From positions 21,299,494 through 21,363,493 of the forward strand of contig NC_079224.1 in NCBI RefSeq assembly GCF_029633865.1: a stretch of 64,000 nt of DNA, read 5' to 3'. Below are positions 43,241 to 64,000 of the stretch, piece by piece. Numbering within the stretch: the stretch's first letter is position 1; every line of letters starts with the position of its first letter. The notes beneath the pieces were generated by a model that searched no databases, was not told the origin of the DNA, and saw nothing but the letters and a program-made list of their open reading frames with translations. Origin of the DNA: Lampris incognitus. Lineage: Eukaryota > Chordata > Actinopteri > Lampriformes > Lampridae. Position numbers and translations under genes: made by a program.

Positions 43241-43839
43241 TTCAATCGATGAGAGAAAAAGTTACCCTCGTCTTTCTTCTTTTCTTTTGTAGTATTGTTT
43301 ATGTGATATTCCTTATGCGATTTACTAACTCCCCACTTCCTGCTTCCACGCTCTGCTTCTTTCTTACCACGTGACTTTCTTAAAGGCACAGAGGCCTCCC
43401 AATTTGCACCATGTTCATCATCATTAGCATATTGATCATACGTCATACTCAGCAAATAACACACACTGGACCATGTGTCAAATGCGTTAAACATGCCAGC
43501 TGCCTGGATTGACATCACTGAGCCCTACTGGGTTCGCTCACACTTTAGGCTTAATTCCTCTAGCATTTGTGTTGGAATAAGAGACAAGTTACTTAAACGA
43601 ATGATCCCACCAATAAAGACCGGCATAGTTTACTTAATGTTGACATATGGATAATCCATTTAAAATATCAATCCCATTCATTCCATCGTGTTACCTGCTA
43701 ACTACTCAGTGTCACAAGGGGCTGCAGTCTTCCCCAAAATGCTTTCAGCAGGAGGGACAGAGACACCCTGGACAGGTCAGCAGTCTCTCTCATGGCCAAC
43801 ACTAAGAAACACAATGTTTCTCTTTTATTTACACCTGTG
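43241..43839. other. leprot 5' flank
   Basis: Contains CG-bearing text and CACGTGAC (an E-box) near 43369-43376, but is not a strong CpG island. The leprot promoter should be here. Confidence 0.4.
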
Positions 43840-44180
43840 AGCTACTCATGAGCATTTAGAATAACCAGTTCACCTGAGATACAGGATTTTGGACTGCTGG
43901 AGGACACTGGAGCACTTGGAGGAAACCCGTGAGAACAGGTCTGAACAGCACATGCAAAGTCCATACAGAAGCACCAGAATTGAACCCAGGGCCCACTTAG
44001 TTTAAGAAAAAAAAAAACAGCATGAAAACATCCATCCACACGTCCATTATCCAAACCGCTTATACTTACTCAGGGTTGCGGGGATGCTGGAGTTCTATCC
44101 CAGCAGTCACGCTTATCCCAGCAGTCATTGGGCGGCCGGTAGGGAGACACCCTGGACAGGCCGCCAGGCCATCACAGGGC
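43840..44180 (-). mobile_element. SINE family A copies, diverged
   Basis: Two adjoining reverse pieces: 43840-44010 (gaggaaacccgtgagaacag, attgaacccagggcccac) and 44034-44180 (ttatccaaaccgcttatact, gggagacaccctggacaggc). The second is less diverged, so they may be separate insertions. Confidence 0.7.
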
Positions 44181-44947
44181 GAATTCTGTCCAAGTACATG
44201 CAAGTATGTATGCTCTTGTCATTCACTGTTACACCAAGGATGTGTCCTAATTGCTGTCTCTACTTAAGATGGTTTATAAAAACTCCCGATAAGAAGATGA
44301 ACACATTTTAAGATGGTTTTGCACTCTTATCTAAGAGAATAATAAGATAAATGGATCACTGCCTCATTATTTTTCCTGCAATATAAGCTCCAACTGAGTT
44401 TGACCACACTGACATCATCACAATGAAGACCTCAGCTGAACTCAAGTGAAACCTCCTGTCTCTTCTGCTGTGGCTGCAGGTTTATTTCAATATGGAGATG
44501 GAGACTGGGAGAAGGATATATTACTTCAAAGGGCATCAGTAATCACAGAGGAGAGCCAGCTGCTAGCGGACAGATGCTCCTTATGTCCAGAGACCTATGC
44601 AGGGAAACATGGAAATCATGGTGCCATCAAGCATCGAGCTCTGCTTGTTTTAAAATGTAATTTGTTGAAGATCAGACCCTGCCTCAAATTGTGATCTAGA
44701 ACAGAATACATTTATAAAACATATGCAGCCGGGTGGTAAATCTGTTAAATATGTTAAATGATTTCCACTCAAATTTAGTATAGTTTAACTGTTAATATAT
44801 GTAATTGTTACACTGTCAAGCCATGTAAAATGTCATTTGATGTATTTAAATTGTGAAGCAGATTGTGAGTGTATTTTTACAGTTTTGGTTGTCATTGCAT
44901 GTTTTGACCAGTAAGTGGCAGTGTTGCGGACTTTTGTTGTAGCTCCG

Positions 44948-45017
44948 TGCAGGTCATCCAAGTGCATCTTGGGTACTCTTTCTGCAAGTTATCCAAGTGC
45001 ATCTTGGGTATTCTTTC
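44948..45017 (+). repeat. 35-bp tandem duplication
   Basis: Two adjacent copies of a 35-bp unit containing atccaagtgcatcttgggta, with a few differences. Just to the right, 45060-45076 reads ctccgcg|gtgagt, a possible donor site, but no gene is evident. Confidence 0.7.
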
Positions 45018-45543
45018 TTTTTTTCTTGTGTGGGACACCTGAAGATTGCGGTGTGACGGTGCTCTGACTCCGCGGTGAGTGGGGGTAAATATCTTGTGAA
45101 ATATACCTGTAACATTATTCCAAACAATATTGTATGTCGGTAATTTGACACGATGATTTGATTTAGACGCTACTGGAGTTGATGTTCGGTGATTTTGGGC
45201 ACGAGCCGTCGACCACTGTTCGCCATTGCAGTCATGACAAGGTAATGTTGGCGTGCATAAAGCCACACCATGCCAATGTATTTGGGCAGTAAGGGAAATG
45301 TAAAGGTTTTATATGCATTTTAATTCTGTTTAAAGGTAACTGACAGAGTGAGAAGTTGCGCGATCTTCAGGAAGTTCCACATGTCTTTGTTAAACCCTGT
45401 TTAACATGCATAGTCCACTGCTGTATTTTGCACCGTATGTTGTATGTTGTATTTATTTTCCTTTTAAAATCTTTTCTGTTAAACTTGCCACATCTGTGAA
45501 CATTTATGAGCTGTTTGCTCGAAAGACACAGGAATTTATGCAC

Positions 45544-45868
45544 TGTGGTGACCCACATCTATATATCGAGAGACATTCACCTAAGAGGACGGTGTACCTT
45601 TAAGGGAAGAGGCGAGGGGTCAGATAATGCACTTCCGCTTCCGGTTCACGGTCAGTTCAGTGTCGTTGTCGAACGTATGACATGCAAAGTTGGAGCTAGT
45701 AAACTACCTCGACTACGTCTACTCTCACGTCTCCTGTCTCGTTGTTTTCTAACTCCACAGCACTCAGTAAAACGATCTGCATTCGAAGGTTCAAACAATA
45801 AAATTAAAGCTACAAGAACCCCGGAAGTAATTGTGTCCTGTGTGGTATCTAATTCCACGGGCTACACA
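45544..45868 (+). mobile_element. possible solo LTR
   Basis: Starts TGTGGTGACCCACATCTATA, has AATAAA near 45800 and ends GGGCTACACA. The opening resembles the 26044 LTR. No matching target duplication was found, so the ends are uncertain. Confidence 0.4.
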
Positions 45869-46284
45869 TATATTGTGCTTTCAAACGGGTATAAGTCATT
45901 CATTTAATTTTCTAATTCAACTGTGATCTGATTACTATGTTTGTTTCTTGAAATTTCATGTACTACAATCAACATCACTGTTAGTGACATTTCATCTGTC
46001 ACTGTCCTAGCCTGGCAGCCAGCAGACATACTAAAAGATCCACACTGTATTTGGAAATTTGAGCTACTATACCAAAGCACCAGAGGCTTCAGCCCAATGA
46101 CCAAAAGCTCTGAGAGTGCTTTGTTGATGAAAATGTCTCAAAATCAGCGCAGTAGTCAATCGGTTGAATATACACAATCTAAAACATTAAAACCACGTGT
46201 CTCATAGTGTGTAGGTCCCCCTCGTGCCACCAAAACAGCTCTGACCTGTCAAGGCACGGACTGCACAAGACCTCTGAAGGTGTC

Positions 46285-46555
46285 TGTAATATTCTCTAGA
46301 ATATAATAGCCCGTTTGGCTATAAGGATGCGATACAAGCACTCCTATTGGCTGTTAAGTTAGCTGCAAGCTGATTGGTCCATCTGACGCATGAGGACGCA
46401 GGGGAACCACATAATCATCAGTCTATCTTTAGCACTCAGACGAGTCACTACTGCGGAGCTAGCTACTGTATGAATATAACCGTCACTGTTGAAATAAAGA
46501 CACGGAACTATAAAGTCGTCGTCGGATCCCTCCATAGAGACAGAAAAGTCAGACA
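46285..46555 (+). repeat. left LTR of gypsy element
   Basis: TGTAATATTC...AAGTCAGACA, 271 bp, with TG/CA ends, a TATA-like tatgaatataac near the middle and AATAAA near 46496. Direct repeat of 50990-51260. Confidence 0.97.
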
Positions 46556-46611
46556 TGGTGTCAGAGTAAAAGCGTGAAAAGGAGAAAAAAAGAAGAAACA
46601 GAAAAGTCAGA

Positions 46612-47566
46612 ATGGACGTCGCTGGAGTTGCTGCACCCCGCATGGACTGGGAAGCTAGCGATCTGCCCGAAGCATGGCGCAAGTTTAAAATGCACGTCGA
46701 GTTGATGTTTTCTGGACCTTTAAAGAGGAAATCGGAGGAAGAAAAATGCAGCTACCTACTGATTTGGGTAGGAGAAAATGGACGGGACATTTAAAATACA
46801 TGGACGCTCTCAGAAGCGGAAGGAAAGTTGTTGGAAACATACTACGGTCGTTTTGAACGGTATGTAAAACCCAAAGCAAATGTGATCTTCGCGCGCTATA
46901 AGTTCTATGGAAGGGCACAGGCAGCTAGCGAGCCTTTCGAACAGTTTGTGACTGATTTGAGACTGCTTGTGAAGGACTGTAATTGTAGACAGAGTGAAGA
47001 GGAGATCAGAGACCGTATCGTTTTCGGAGTTCATTCACCGAGAGTGAGAGAGAAACTACTGAACATCGGTTCCGAGCTAACATTGGAAAAAGCAATGGAC
47101 GTTGCTAGGTCTCATGAACTATCACAAGCACAGCTCAAAACCATTGCTAGCACGGGCACGCGCAAACAGGCTGTGCATGCAATCGGTCGGCAACAAAGAC
47201 GAAGCATTGGAAAAGGCGCGAGGACGACACAAAATGGCGCGCAGCGTCAGACAATGCCTCATGGAGAGCGAGAGACAACAACCGCAGTAAAGGATGCAAA
47301 TACTGTGGGAACAAGACTCGCAGTGGAAACGAAACCTGCCCAGCAAAAGGCAAGCAATGCAACAGCTGCAGCAAACGGAACTGTAACCGGTTATTTTCTT
47401 GCCCGGTGCGGGATTCGATACGATGTGTACTGCACCACAAGGCGACATCACTAACCGCTCGGCTAAAGGGTCAGACCCGTTAGCTAGGGGCTAACGTGTC
47501 TTATTAGTAGTTTACAGAACCATTTCGCTAAAGTGTGTCTCCAGACCAGGAAAAGGCGTACACACT
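46612..47566 (+). pseudogene. gypsy gag, broken
   Basis: It begins MDVAGVAAPRMDWEASDLPE. A TAA at 46792-46794 breaks the frame after GENGRDI; the same frame then continues through FERYVKPKANVIFARYKFYG and REKLLNIGSELTLEKAMDVA. After about 47150 the frame shifts. The nucleocapsid zinc-knuckle region (CKYCGNK...CPAKGKQCNSCSKRN) is read in a different frame and is cut after KRN by a 135-bp insertion at 47382-47516. The gag frame resumes at 47521 and leads into the protease region. Confidence 0.88.
47382..47516. mobile_element. 135-bp TG...CA insertion with tRNA-like Pol III boxes
   Basis: It begins TGTAACCGG and ends GTTTACA, flanked by GAAC on both sides (47378-47381 and 47517-47520). Reversed, it also begins TGTAAAC and ends GGTTACA. 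The minus strand carries an A-box-like TAGCCGAGCGGTTAGTGA and a B-box-like GTATCGAATCC about 30 bases further on. It interrupts gag in its zinc knuckle; removing it with one GAAC copy rejoins the expected frame. It could be a solo LTR of a miniature retrotransposon or a short SINE. Confidence 0.7.
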
Positions 47567-48268
47567 GTGGAGGAAAATGAGTCTGACAGATGGTCAGACA
47601 ATGAAGAGCTGTTCATCGACGCATTGACACAAGGTAAAGATAGTAAAAATATGGATCAAGTTTTCGCGGATATGCAAGTAGGTCCAAATAAAAACACTGT
47701 CAGTTTTAAAGTAGACACTGGGTCCTCTGCCAATGTCATTCCCACACAAGCTTTCAGAAGACTGGGAATACAGAGTGCATTGCAGCCCTCCACTCGCCCA
47801 CTATATGGCTATGGTGGTGAGCGGCTCGTCATTCAAGGTAAATGTGACCTGAAATGCCAGTACAAAGGCACCCAGTCAATGTTGAAGTTCTATGTTGTTG
47901 ACACACAGGCACCACCTGTGCTAGGATTAAAAGCATGCCTAGACTTTGGACTGATCAAGCTCATACTGTCTGTATCCAACACACCCGAGGTATCACTCAT
48001 TGAGGAGTACTCAGATGTTTTCAAAGGAATAGGACTGTTTCCTGGTGAATGCACAATCCACGTTGACCCAAATGTAACACCTGTGGTCCACCCACCGAGG
48101 CGCGTTCCAGTAGCCTTACGCGACCGTCTCAAAGAGGAGCTACAGAACATGGAGAAGCAACACATTATTGTGAAAGTCACCAAACCGACTGAATGGTCAA
48201 CTCAATGGTGGCAGCAGAAAAGCCACGCACAGGAAAGCTCAGAGTGTGCCTCGACCCGAAGGACCTGA
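47567..48268 (+). pseudogene. gypsy protease and start of reverse transcriptase
   Basis: Aspartic protease with VDTGSSANVIP (active-site DTG intact) and GLKACLDFGL, then the N-terminus of the reverse transcriptase with RDRLKEELQNMEKQHIIVKV. The frame is lost near 48203, where the rest of pol continues in another frame, consistent with loss of one base. Confidence 0.9.
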
Positions 48269-50652
48269 ACAAGGCTGTGAAACGACCTCATTATCCTCTA
48301 CCTACCCTTGACGACATCACCTCCAAACTGGCAGGGGCCTGCTATTTCAGTGTCATGGATGCTCGCTCAGGGTACTGGGCGATAAAACTCGCAGAAGAAT
48401 CGTCCAAGTTGACAACATTCAACACGGTGTTCGGAAGATACCGTTTCCTTCGTCTACCTTTTGGGTTGATCTCCGCCCAGGACGAGTTTCAACGGAAGGT
48501 TGATGAGACCTATGAAGGTCTACATGGAGTCACAGCCATAGTGGATGATGTCCTCGTATATGGAAAGAGCAAGGAGGAGCACGACAGCAACCTCCGAGCC
48601 ATGTTGCAGCGCTCCAGAGAGCGAGGAGTGAAACTTAACCCAGAGAAGAGCACAATCTGTGACAGCGAGGTCAGCTATTTTGGGCATCGCATCACAAAGG
48701 ATGGAGTCAAGCCTGACCCAGCCAAGATTGCAGCTGTGAGAGACATGGAGACACCCAAGGACAAGGGCGAGTTGGAGACAATCCTCGGTATGGTTAACTA
48801 TCTGTCCAAGTTTGCCCCGATGCTCTCAGACATCAACGCACCCATGTGTCACCTGCTGAAGGAGTCAAGTGAATTCAGATGGGATGCGCAACATGACGAA
48901 GCTTTCGGGAAGATGAAAGAAGTGATCACACACGAACCAGGACCAGTCTTAGCCTACTATGACCCTGGTAAAGAGCTCAGACTACAAGTCGACGCATTGA
49001 AGTACGGACTAGGTGCAGTCCTACTACAGGAAGAAAAGCCCATCGGATATGCATCCAAATCGCTAAATGACAGTGAAGTCAATTACGCACAAATAGAGAA
49101 AGAGCTATATGCTATTCTGTTCGGATGCAAGCGTTTTCACCAATACATCTATGGTCGTCATGTCATCGTGGAGAGTGACCACAAACCGCTTGAGTCCATT
49201 ATGAGAAAACCACTAGCAGCAGCGCCTCCGAGACTACAGCGGATGATCCTCCAGCTACAGCGGTATGACTTCACCATCGTGCACAGACCAGGCAAGGAGA
49301 TCCACGTGGCAGACACGCTGTCCCGCAAGTTGCTTACAGACCAAGATGACAGCCTCAGAGAAGGCATGGACATGCGGGTACATACAGTGTACAGTGGCCT
49401 GCCGGTCAGTGACACGAAACTGACAGAGATCAGAGCTGCGACTGCCGCAGACACACAGCTCACAATGCTGAGAGAGACAATCAGAGAAGGATGGCCTGAG
49501 GAGAGGAGAAGATGCCCTCAGAGAGTTGCAGAATACTGGAACCACCGAGATGAACTGTCAGAGATGATAACATTTTGTTTAAAGGCGAGAAAATCATCAT
49601 ACCTACCTCGCTCCGCGCAGAGATGTTATCCCGGATACACACAGGACACGGGCATGGAGAAATGCAAGCAGAGAGCCCGTGACATAGTGTTCTGGCCTGG
49701 TATGAACAAGCAGATCGAGGAGATGGTTGGACAATGCCCCACCTGTCTCACCTACAGACCGTCAAACACTAAAGAGCCCATGATCAGCCACAAGATCCCG
49801 GACAGGCCATGGCAGGTAGTCGCTACTGACTTGTTCACCTGGAATCATGACAATTACATCGTCACAGTGGACTATTACAGCAGATACTTCGAACACTACA
49901 AGCTACACAGCATAACATCCTCAGCTGTGATACGCAAGCTGAAGGCAACCTTCGCCAGACACGGCGTACCTGAGACTGTTATTTCGAATAATGGACCTCA
50001 GTACTCAAGTATGGAGTTTGAGACCTTCGCGAAGACTTGGGAGTTCACCCACACGACTACCAGTCCGCATTATCCCCAAAGCAACGGCCTCGCCGAAAAA
50101 GCAGTACAGATCGCCAAGTTGCCGATGGAAAAGGCCAAGGCTGACCAGAGAGACCCCTACCTGAGTCTGCTTGAGTATCGGAACACACCTGTCGACAGCC
50201 TCAGATCACCAGCCCAGCTGCTCATGAGTCGTCGCCTACGCTCAATTCTACCCAACACACACCAGCAGCTTCAGCCCAAGGTTGTCAGTCACAGAGACAC
50301 GCACGCCAGGAAAGTCCAACGTCAGCTGCAGCAGAAAAGGTACTACGACAGGTCAGCGAAGCCGATGTCACAGCTGCACGAAGGACAACACATCAGACTC
50401 CAGGAGCACGGCTGTTGGAAACCAGCAGTTGTCATCCAGCCAGCGGATACCAACAGATCCTACCACGTCCGCACAGCTGAAGGACAGGAGTACAGACGAA
50501 ACAGACGTCACCTCCTGGACACAAAAGAAACACACACTGACACTCGCACCAACACAGGCACTGACGAGAAATATGGCCAACTCACAATTCACAACACACC
50601 ACACGTCTCACATGCAGCGGCTGAGACAGCCTCAGAGACTGTCCCCTACTAG
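48193..50652 (+). pseudogene. gypsy reverse transcriptase, RNase H and integrase
   Basis: An open frame of 819 residues. Reverse transcriptase: KLRVCLDPKDLNKAVKRPHY, VMDARSGYWAI, FRYRFLRLPFG-type motif, and IVDDVLVYG as the catalytic YxDD equivalent. RNase H: LRLQVDALKYGLGAVLLQ, YAQIEKELYAI, ESDHKPLE. Integrase: the zinc motif lies partly in a shifted frame (about 49573-49655), so its His residues are lost from this frame while CPTC remains. In the catalytic core ATDLF keeps the first Asp, ISNNGPQY has Asn in place of the second Asp, and GLAEKA keeps Glu. The integrase is therefore predicted dead. Confidence 0.93.
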
Positions 50653-50989
50653 ACAAGGTATGGACGAGCAGTGAAGCCCAGAGAGGTTCTGGACCTGTAA
50701 TGTACAAGGGTGTAGGCGGATCGCTGCCCTTATCTAAAAAAAAAAATTATTGTAAAATGTTCTTGTGATTTGTATTACCTCTTAAGTGTTTGATTACTTA
50801 CCGTAGTTTAATATGCATACAGTAATATTGAATGAATGATATTACCTGTTTTATTAAGAGTATTGGCTCTATCAGTGATTACTGTAAAATGTGTTTTCTT
50901 TCGTCCAGATTGTTCATATGTTTGATATAGGACATGTGCTACTAATGTTGGGAGTCTAATGTTTGATTTCAATTTCATAAGAAGGGGGA

Positions 50990-51260
50990 TGTAATATTCT
51001 CTAGAATATAACAGCCCGTTTGACTATAAGGATGCGATACAAGCACTCCTATTGGCTGTTAAGTTAGCTGCAAGCTGATTGGTCCATCTGACGCATGAGG
51101 ACGCAGGGGAACCACATAATCATCAGTCTATGTTTAGCACTCAGACGAGTCACTACTGCGGAGCTAGCTACTGTATGAATATAACCGTCACTGTTGAAAT
51201 AAAGACACTGAGCTATAAAGTCGTTGTCGCATCCATCCATAGAGACAGAAAAGTCAGACA
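50990..51260 (+). repeat. right LTR of gypsy element
   Basis: Same 271-bp length as the left LTR, with 8 substitutions and no indel by my alignment. Preceded by the polypurine tract at 50979-50989 and followed by target duplication GTGTC. Confidence 0.97.
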
Positions 51261-52360
51261 GTGTCCTCTGGTATCTGGCACCAAGACATTAGCAGCAGAT
51301 CCTTTAAAGTCCTGTAAGTTACAAGGTGGGGCCTCCATGGATTGTACTTGTTTTTCCAGCACATCCCACAGATGCTTGATCAGGTTGAGAGCTGGGGAAT
51401 TTGGAGGCCAAGGCAACATCGTGAACTCTTTGTCATGTTCCTCAAACCATTCCTGAACTTTTTTTTGCTGTGTGGCAGGCCGCATTATCCTGTTGAAAGA
51501 GGCTACTGCCATCGGGAAATACTGTTGCCGTGAAGGGGTGTACCTGGTCTTCAACAATATTTAGGTAGGTGGTATGTGTCAAAGTAAAATCCACAGGACC
51601 CAGGACCCAAGGTTTCCCAGCAGAACATTTTCCAGAGCATCACACTGCCTCCGCCGGCTTGTCATATTCCCACAGTGCATCCTGGTGCCATCTCTTCCCC
51701 AGGTACACAACACACACACACAGCCGTCCACATGATGTAAAAGAAAACGTGATTCATCAGACCAGACCACCTTCTTACATTACTCCATGGTCCAGTTCTG
51801 ACACTCACGTGCCCATTGTAGGAAATTTCGGTGGTGGACAGGGGTCATCATGGGCACTTGGACTGGTCTGCGGCCTCACATCCCCATATGCAGCAAGCAG
51901 TGATTCACTGTGTGTTCTGACTCCTGTCTATCACAGCCAGCATTCACTTTTTCAGCAATTTGAGCTACAATAGCTCTTCTGTGGGATTGGACTAGACAGG
52001 CTAGCCTTCACTCCCCACACACATCAATGAGCCTTGGGCACCCATGACCCTGTCACTGGTTGTCCTTCCTTGGACCATTTTTGGTAAGTACTAATCACTG
52101 CATACGGGAATACCCCACAAAACCTGTCGTTTTGGAGATGCTCTGACCCAGTTGTTTAGCAATCACAATTTGGTCCTTGTCAAAGTTGCTCAGAGCCTTA
52201 CGCTTGCCCATTTTCCTGCTTCCAACACATCAACTTCAAGAACCGACTGTTTACTTGCTGCCTAATATATCCCACCCCTTGACAGGCGCCACTGTAACAA
52301 GATAACCAGTGTTGTTCACTTACCTTTCAGTGGTTTTAATGTTTTGGCTGATCGGTGTAT

Positions 52361-53357
52361 TTTTTAATTTCAGTTAATTGTTCCTGGTATGTTTGGCTGT
52401 AGGGGTTGTTGTTTTGGAGGTTGGTGGTCGTGTGTTATCACTTATTCTAAAACTCGCTGATGCCCTACACAATCACACTTATAGTATGTGTACCCACACA
52501 CACACACACACACCACACTCAACAGATTGTCATTCACTCGGTAAACTTTTATTCCCTGGCATGACAAATAACAATAAATCAGTTAAAAGTTTTAGGCTTT
52601 ATGGCAGGAGACACTTACTATTACTGTGAAACGTCGCTCTGAGGGGGACATATTGGAAATGGTGCAATTTAACAGGCGGTAGATTGGTTTCCACTCTTCA
52701 GCTTGACTCAAGTTTGATTGAATTCGTTAAGATGAAATATCTGCAGCTTCAGAGTACACAAGAAAATGTTATAATATTGACCGACTCCAACTGAACTTCA
52801 TTAATTACCATGTACACTTAATAGAGTAAATTAGATCAGAGCTTTGATTATAGTACAGGAAATGAAACTTATTTTTTTATATGTTGCTTTTAATGGGAGA
52901 AGCTGTTTTCATTATCAGTCCTGATAATGATTACAAAAACACAACTGTATACTCGAGAGGACTCACTATGAGCCAAAAAGTTGACAAAGGTCAAGTGTCT
53001 AAACCATGGTCAGAGATATGAAAAGATAGTAATGAATAGACATAACAATTCAGAGTGAACAGCTGGATACATTTTCACACATTCAGCTATATAATTTACA
53101 ACTATAGGCACTGCCTTATCTGAAAAACTGACAAACTACAGCAATTGTTTATTATGGTACAGCGACTCATAGTAAATGTAGTTTTAACTTAAATGGCTAA
53201 ACAATGGTGGAATTACTCTGGCATTTTTAATACATTTTGAATTTTAAAGTGAAATTTATACAAAAATCTCTACAGTTGCAGCTTCATGAAGGGGTGGGGG
53301 TGGGTGAGAGAAAGAAGGTCATTACTGTTGGGATGATGGTATAAGATGTTGAGAAAA
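52361..53357. other. pgm1 3' flank
   Basis: The pgm1 3' UTR starts left of 53358. On the minus strand AATAAA-like signals are possible, but none was singled out. A CA-rich run lies near 52495-52513. Confidence 0.45.

Positions 53358-64000
<10,643 letters not shown>

Larger units (their letters stand above)
46285..51260 (+). mobile_element. Ty3/gypsy LTR retrotransposon, nearly complete but defective
   Basis: Two 271-bp LTRs bound an interior with gag, protease, reverse transcriptase, RNase H and integrase in gypsy order. The 5-bp duplication GTGTC (46280-46284 and 51261-51265) marks the insertion. A tRNA-primer-site-like TGGTGTCAGAG follows the left LTR, and the polypurine tract AAGAAGGGGGA precedes the right LTR. 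I count 8 differences between the LTRs, about 3 percent, so the insertion is moderately young. It cannot move by itself: gag has a stop, frameshifts and an inserted 135-bp element; pol has frameshifts and an Asp-to-Asn change in the integrase triad. Domain style suggests the mag (K02A2.6-like) lineage; that is a guess. Confidence 0.95.
46171..52360 (-). mobile_element. Tc1-like transposon split by a gypsy element
   Basis: The left piece (46171-46284) begins with a decayed terminal repeat containing AAAACATTAAAACCAC. The right piece (51261-52360) carries the transposase on the minus strand from MGKRKALSNFDKDQIV near 52210 to the C-terminus near 51270, and ends at TTTTGGCTGATCGGTGTA. Removing 46285-51265 restores continuity with the copy at 1637-2306. 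The transposase has stops and frameshifts. This element is older than the retrotransposon in it. Confidence 0.9.

Noticed and set aside
47400..47480. Possible functional tRNA gene on the minus strand
   Set aside because: Box-like motifs are present but the acceptor stem does not pair fully and the B box is GTATCGAATCC, not GGTTCGAATCC. Kept as a tRNA-like core of an inserted element.

Overview
The window is vertebrate nuclear DNA, almost certainly from a teleost fish. It has short exons with GT/AG borders in large introns, long (CA)n, (GA)n and (GATA)n microsatellites, and a typical fish repeat load: two tRNA-derived SINE families, a 5S-rRNA-derived SINE, several LINEs, Tc1-like transposons, a Ty3/gypsy element and Penelope-like fold-backs. 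A run of 200 N (37711-37910) is an assembly gap.

Three protein-coding genes can be read exon by exon, all on the minus strand. (1) pde4b, cAMP-specific phosphodiesterase 4B: the 5' half of the long isoform lies between 21623 (start codon, MKKSRS N-terminus) and 3818, covering the isoform-specific N-terminus and UCR1. UCR2 and the catalytic domain must lie left of the window. A possible alternative first exon lies at 9921-10045. (2) leprot, a small four-pass membrane protein of the endosome/Golgi: complete in four coding exons, 43240 to 42022. (3) pgm1, phosphoglucomutase-1: nine 3' exons from the right edge to the stop codon at 53358, with the first exon(s) beyond 64000. Every exon junction in the three genes is phase-compatible and no internal stop was seen, so all three look functional. 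From general knowledge, human PGM1, LEPROT and PDE4B lie in this order and orientation on 1p31, so this is an old linkage block. I recognised no lepr exon between leprot and pde4b.

Layout from the left: 1-3.8 kb, intron with a deleted Tc1-like element and SINE pieces; 3.8-21.6 kb, pde4b exons separated by a LINE (4.8-5.9 kb), a LINE 3' end (6.0-6.7 kb), a second LINE (10.5-12.7 kb), SINEs and two Penelope-like fold-backs; 21.6-37 kb, repeats (5'-truncated LINE at 23.9-25.2 kb, solo LTR at 26.0 kb, broken THAP gene at 26.8 kb, 5S SINE at 28.0 kb, LINE remnant at 30.1-30.9 kb); 37.0-37.7 kb, a CpG-rich stretch that may be a promoter with a non-coding first exon, beside the gap; 42.0-43.2 kb, leprot; 46.2-52.4 kb, a 5-kb gypsy element nested in a Tc1-like element; 53.4-64 kb, pgm1, with a nearly full-length LINE in one intron.

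There is no operon-like system here. The most interesting signals are in gene structure and transposon biology: a phase-matched candidate first exon of pde4b, a LINE that landed 24 nt upstream of a pde4b exon, a long TG repeat directly upstream of a pgm1 splice acceptor, a 135-bp TG...CA element with tRNA-like Pol III boxes inside the gag of the gypsy element, and Penelope-like inverted repeats with target-site duplications.
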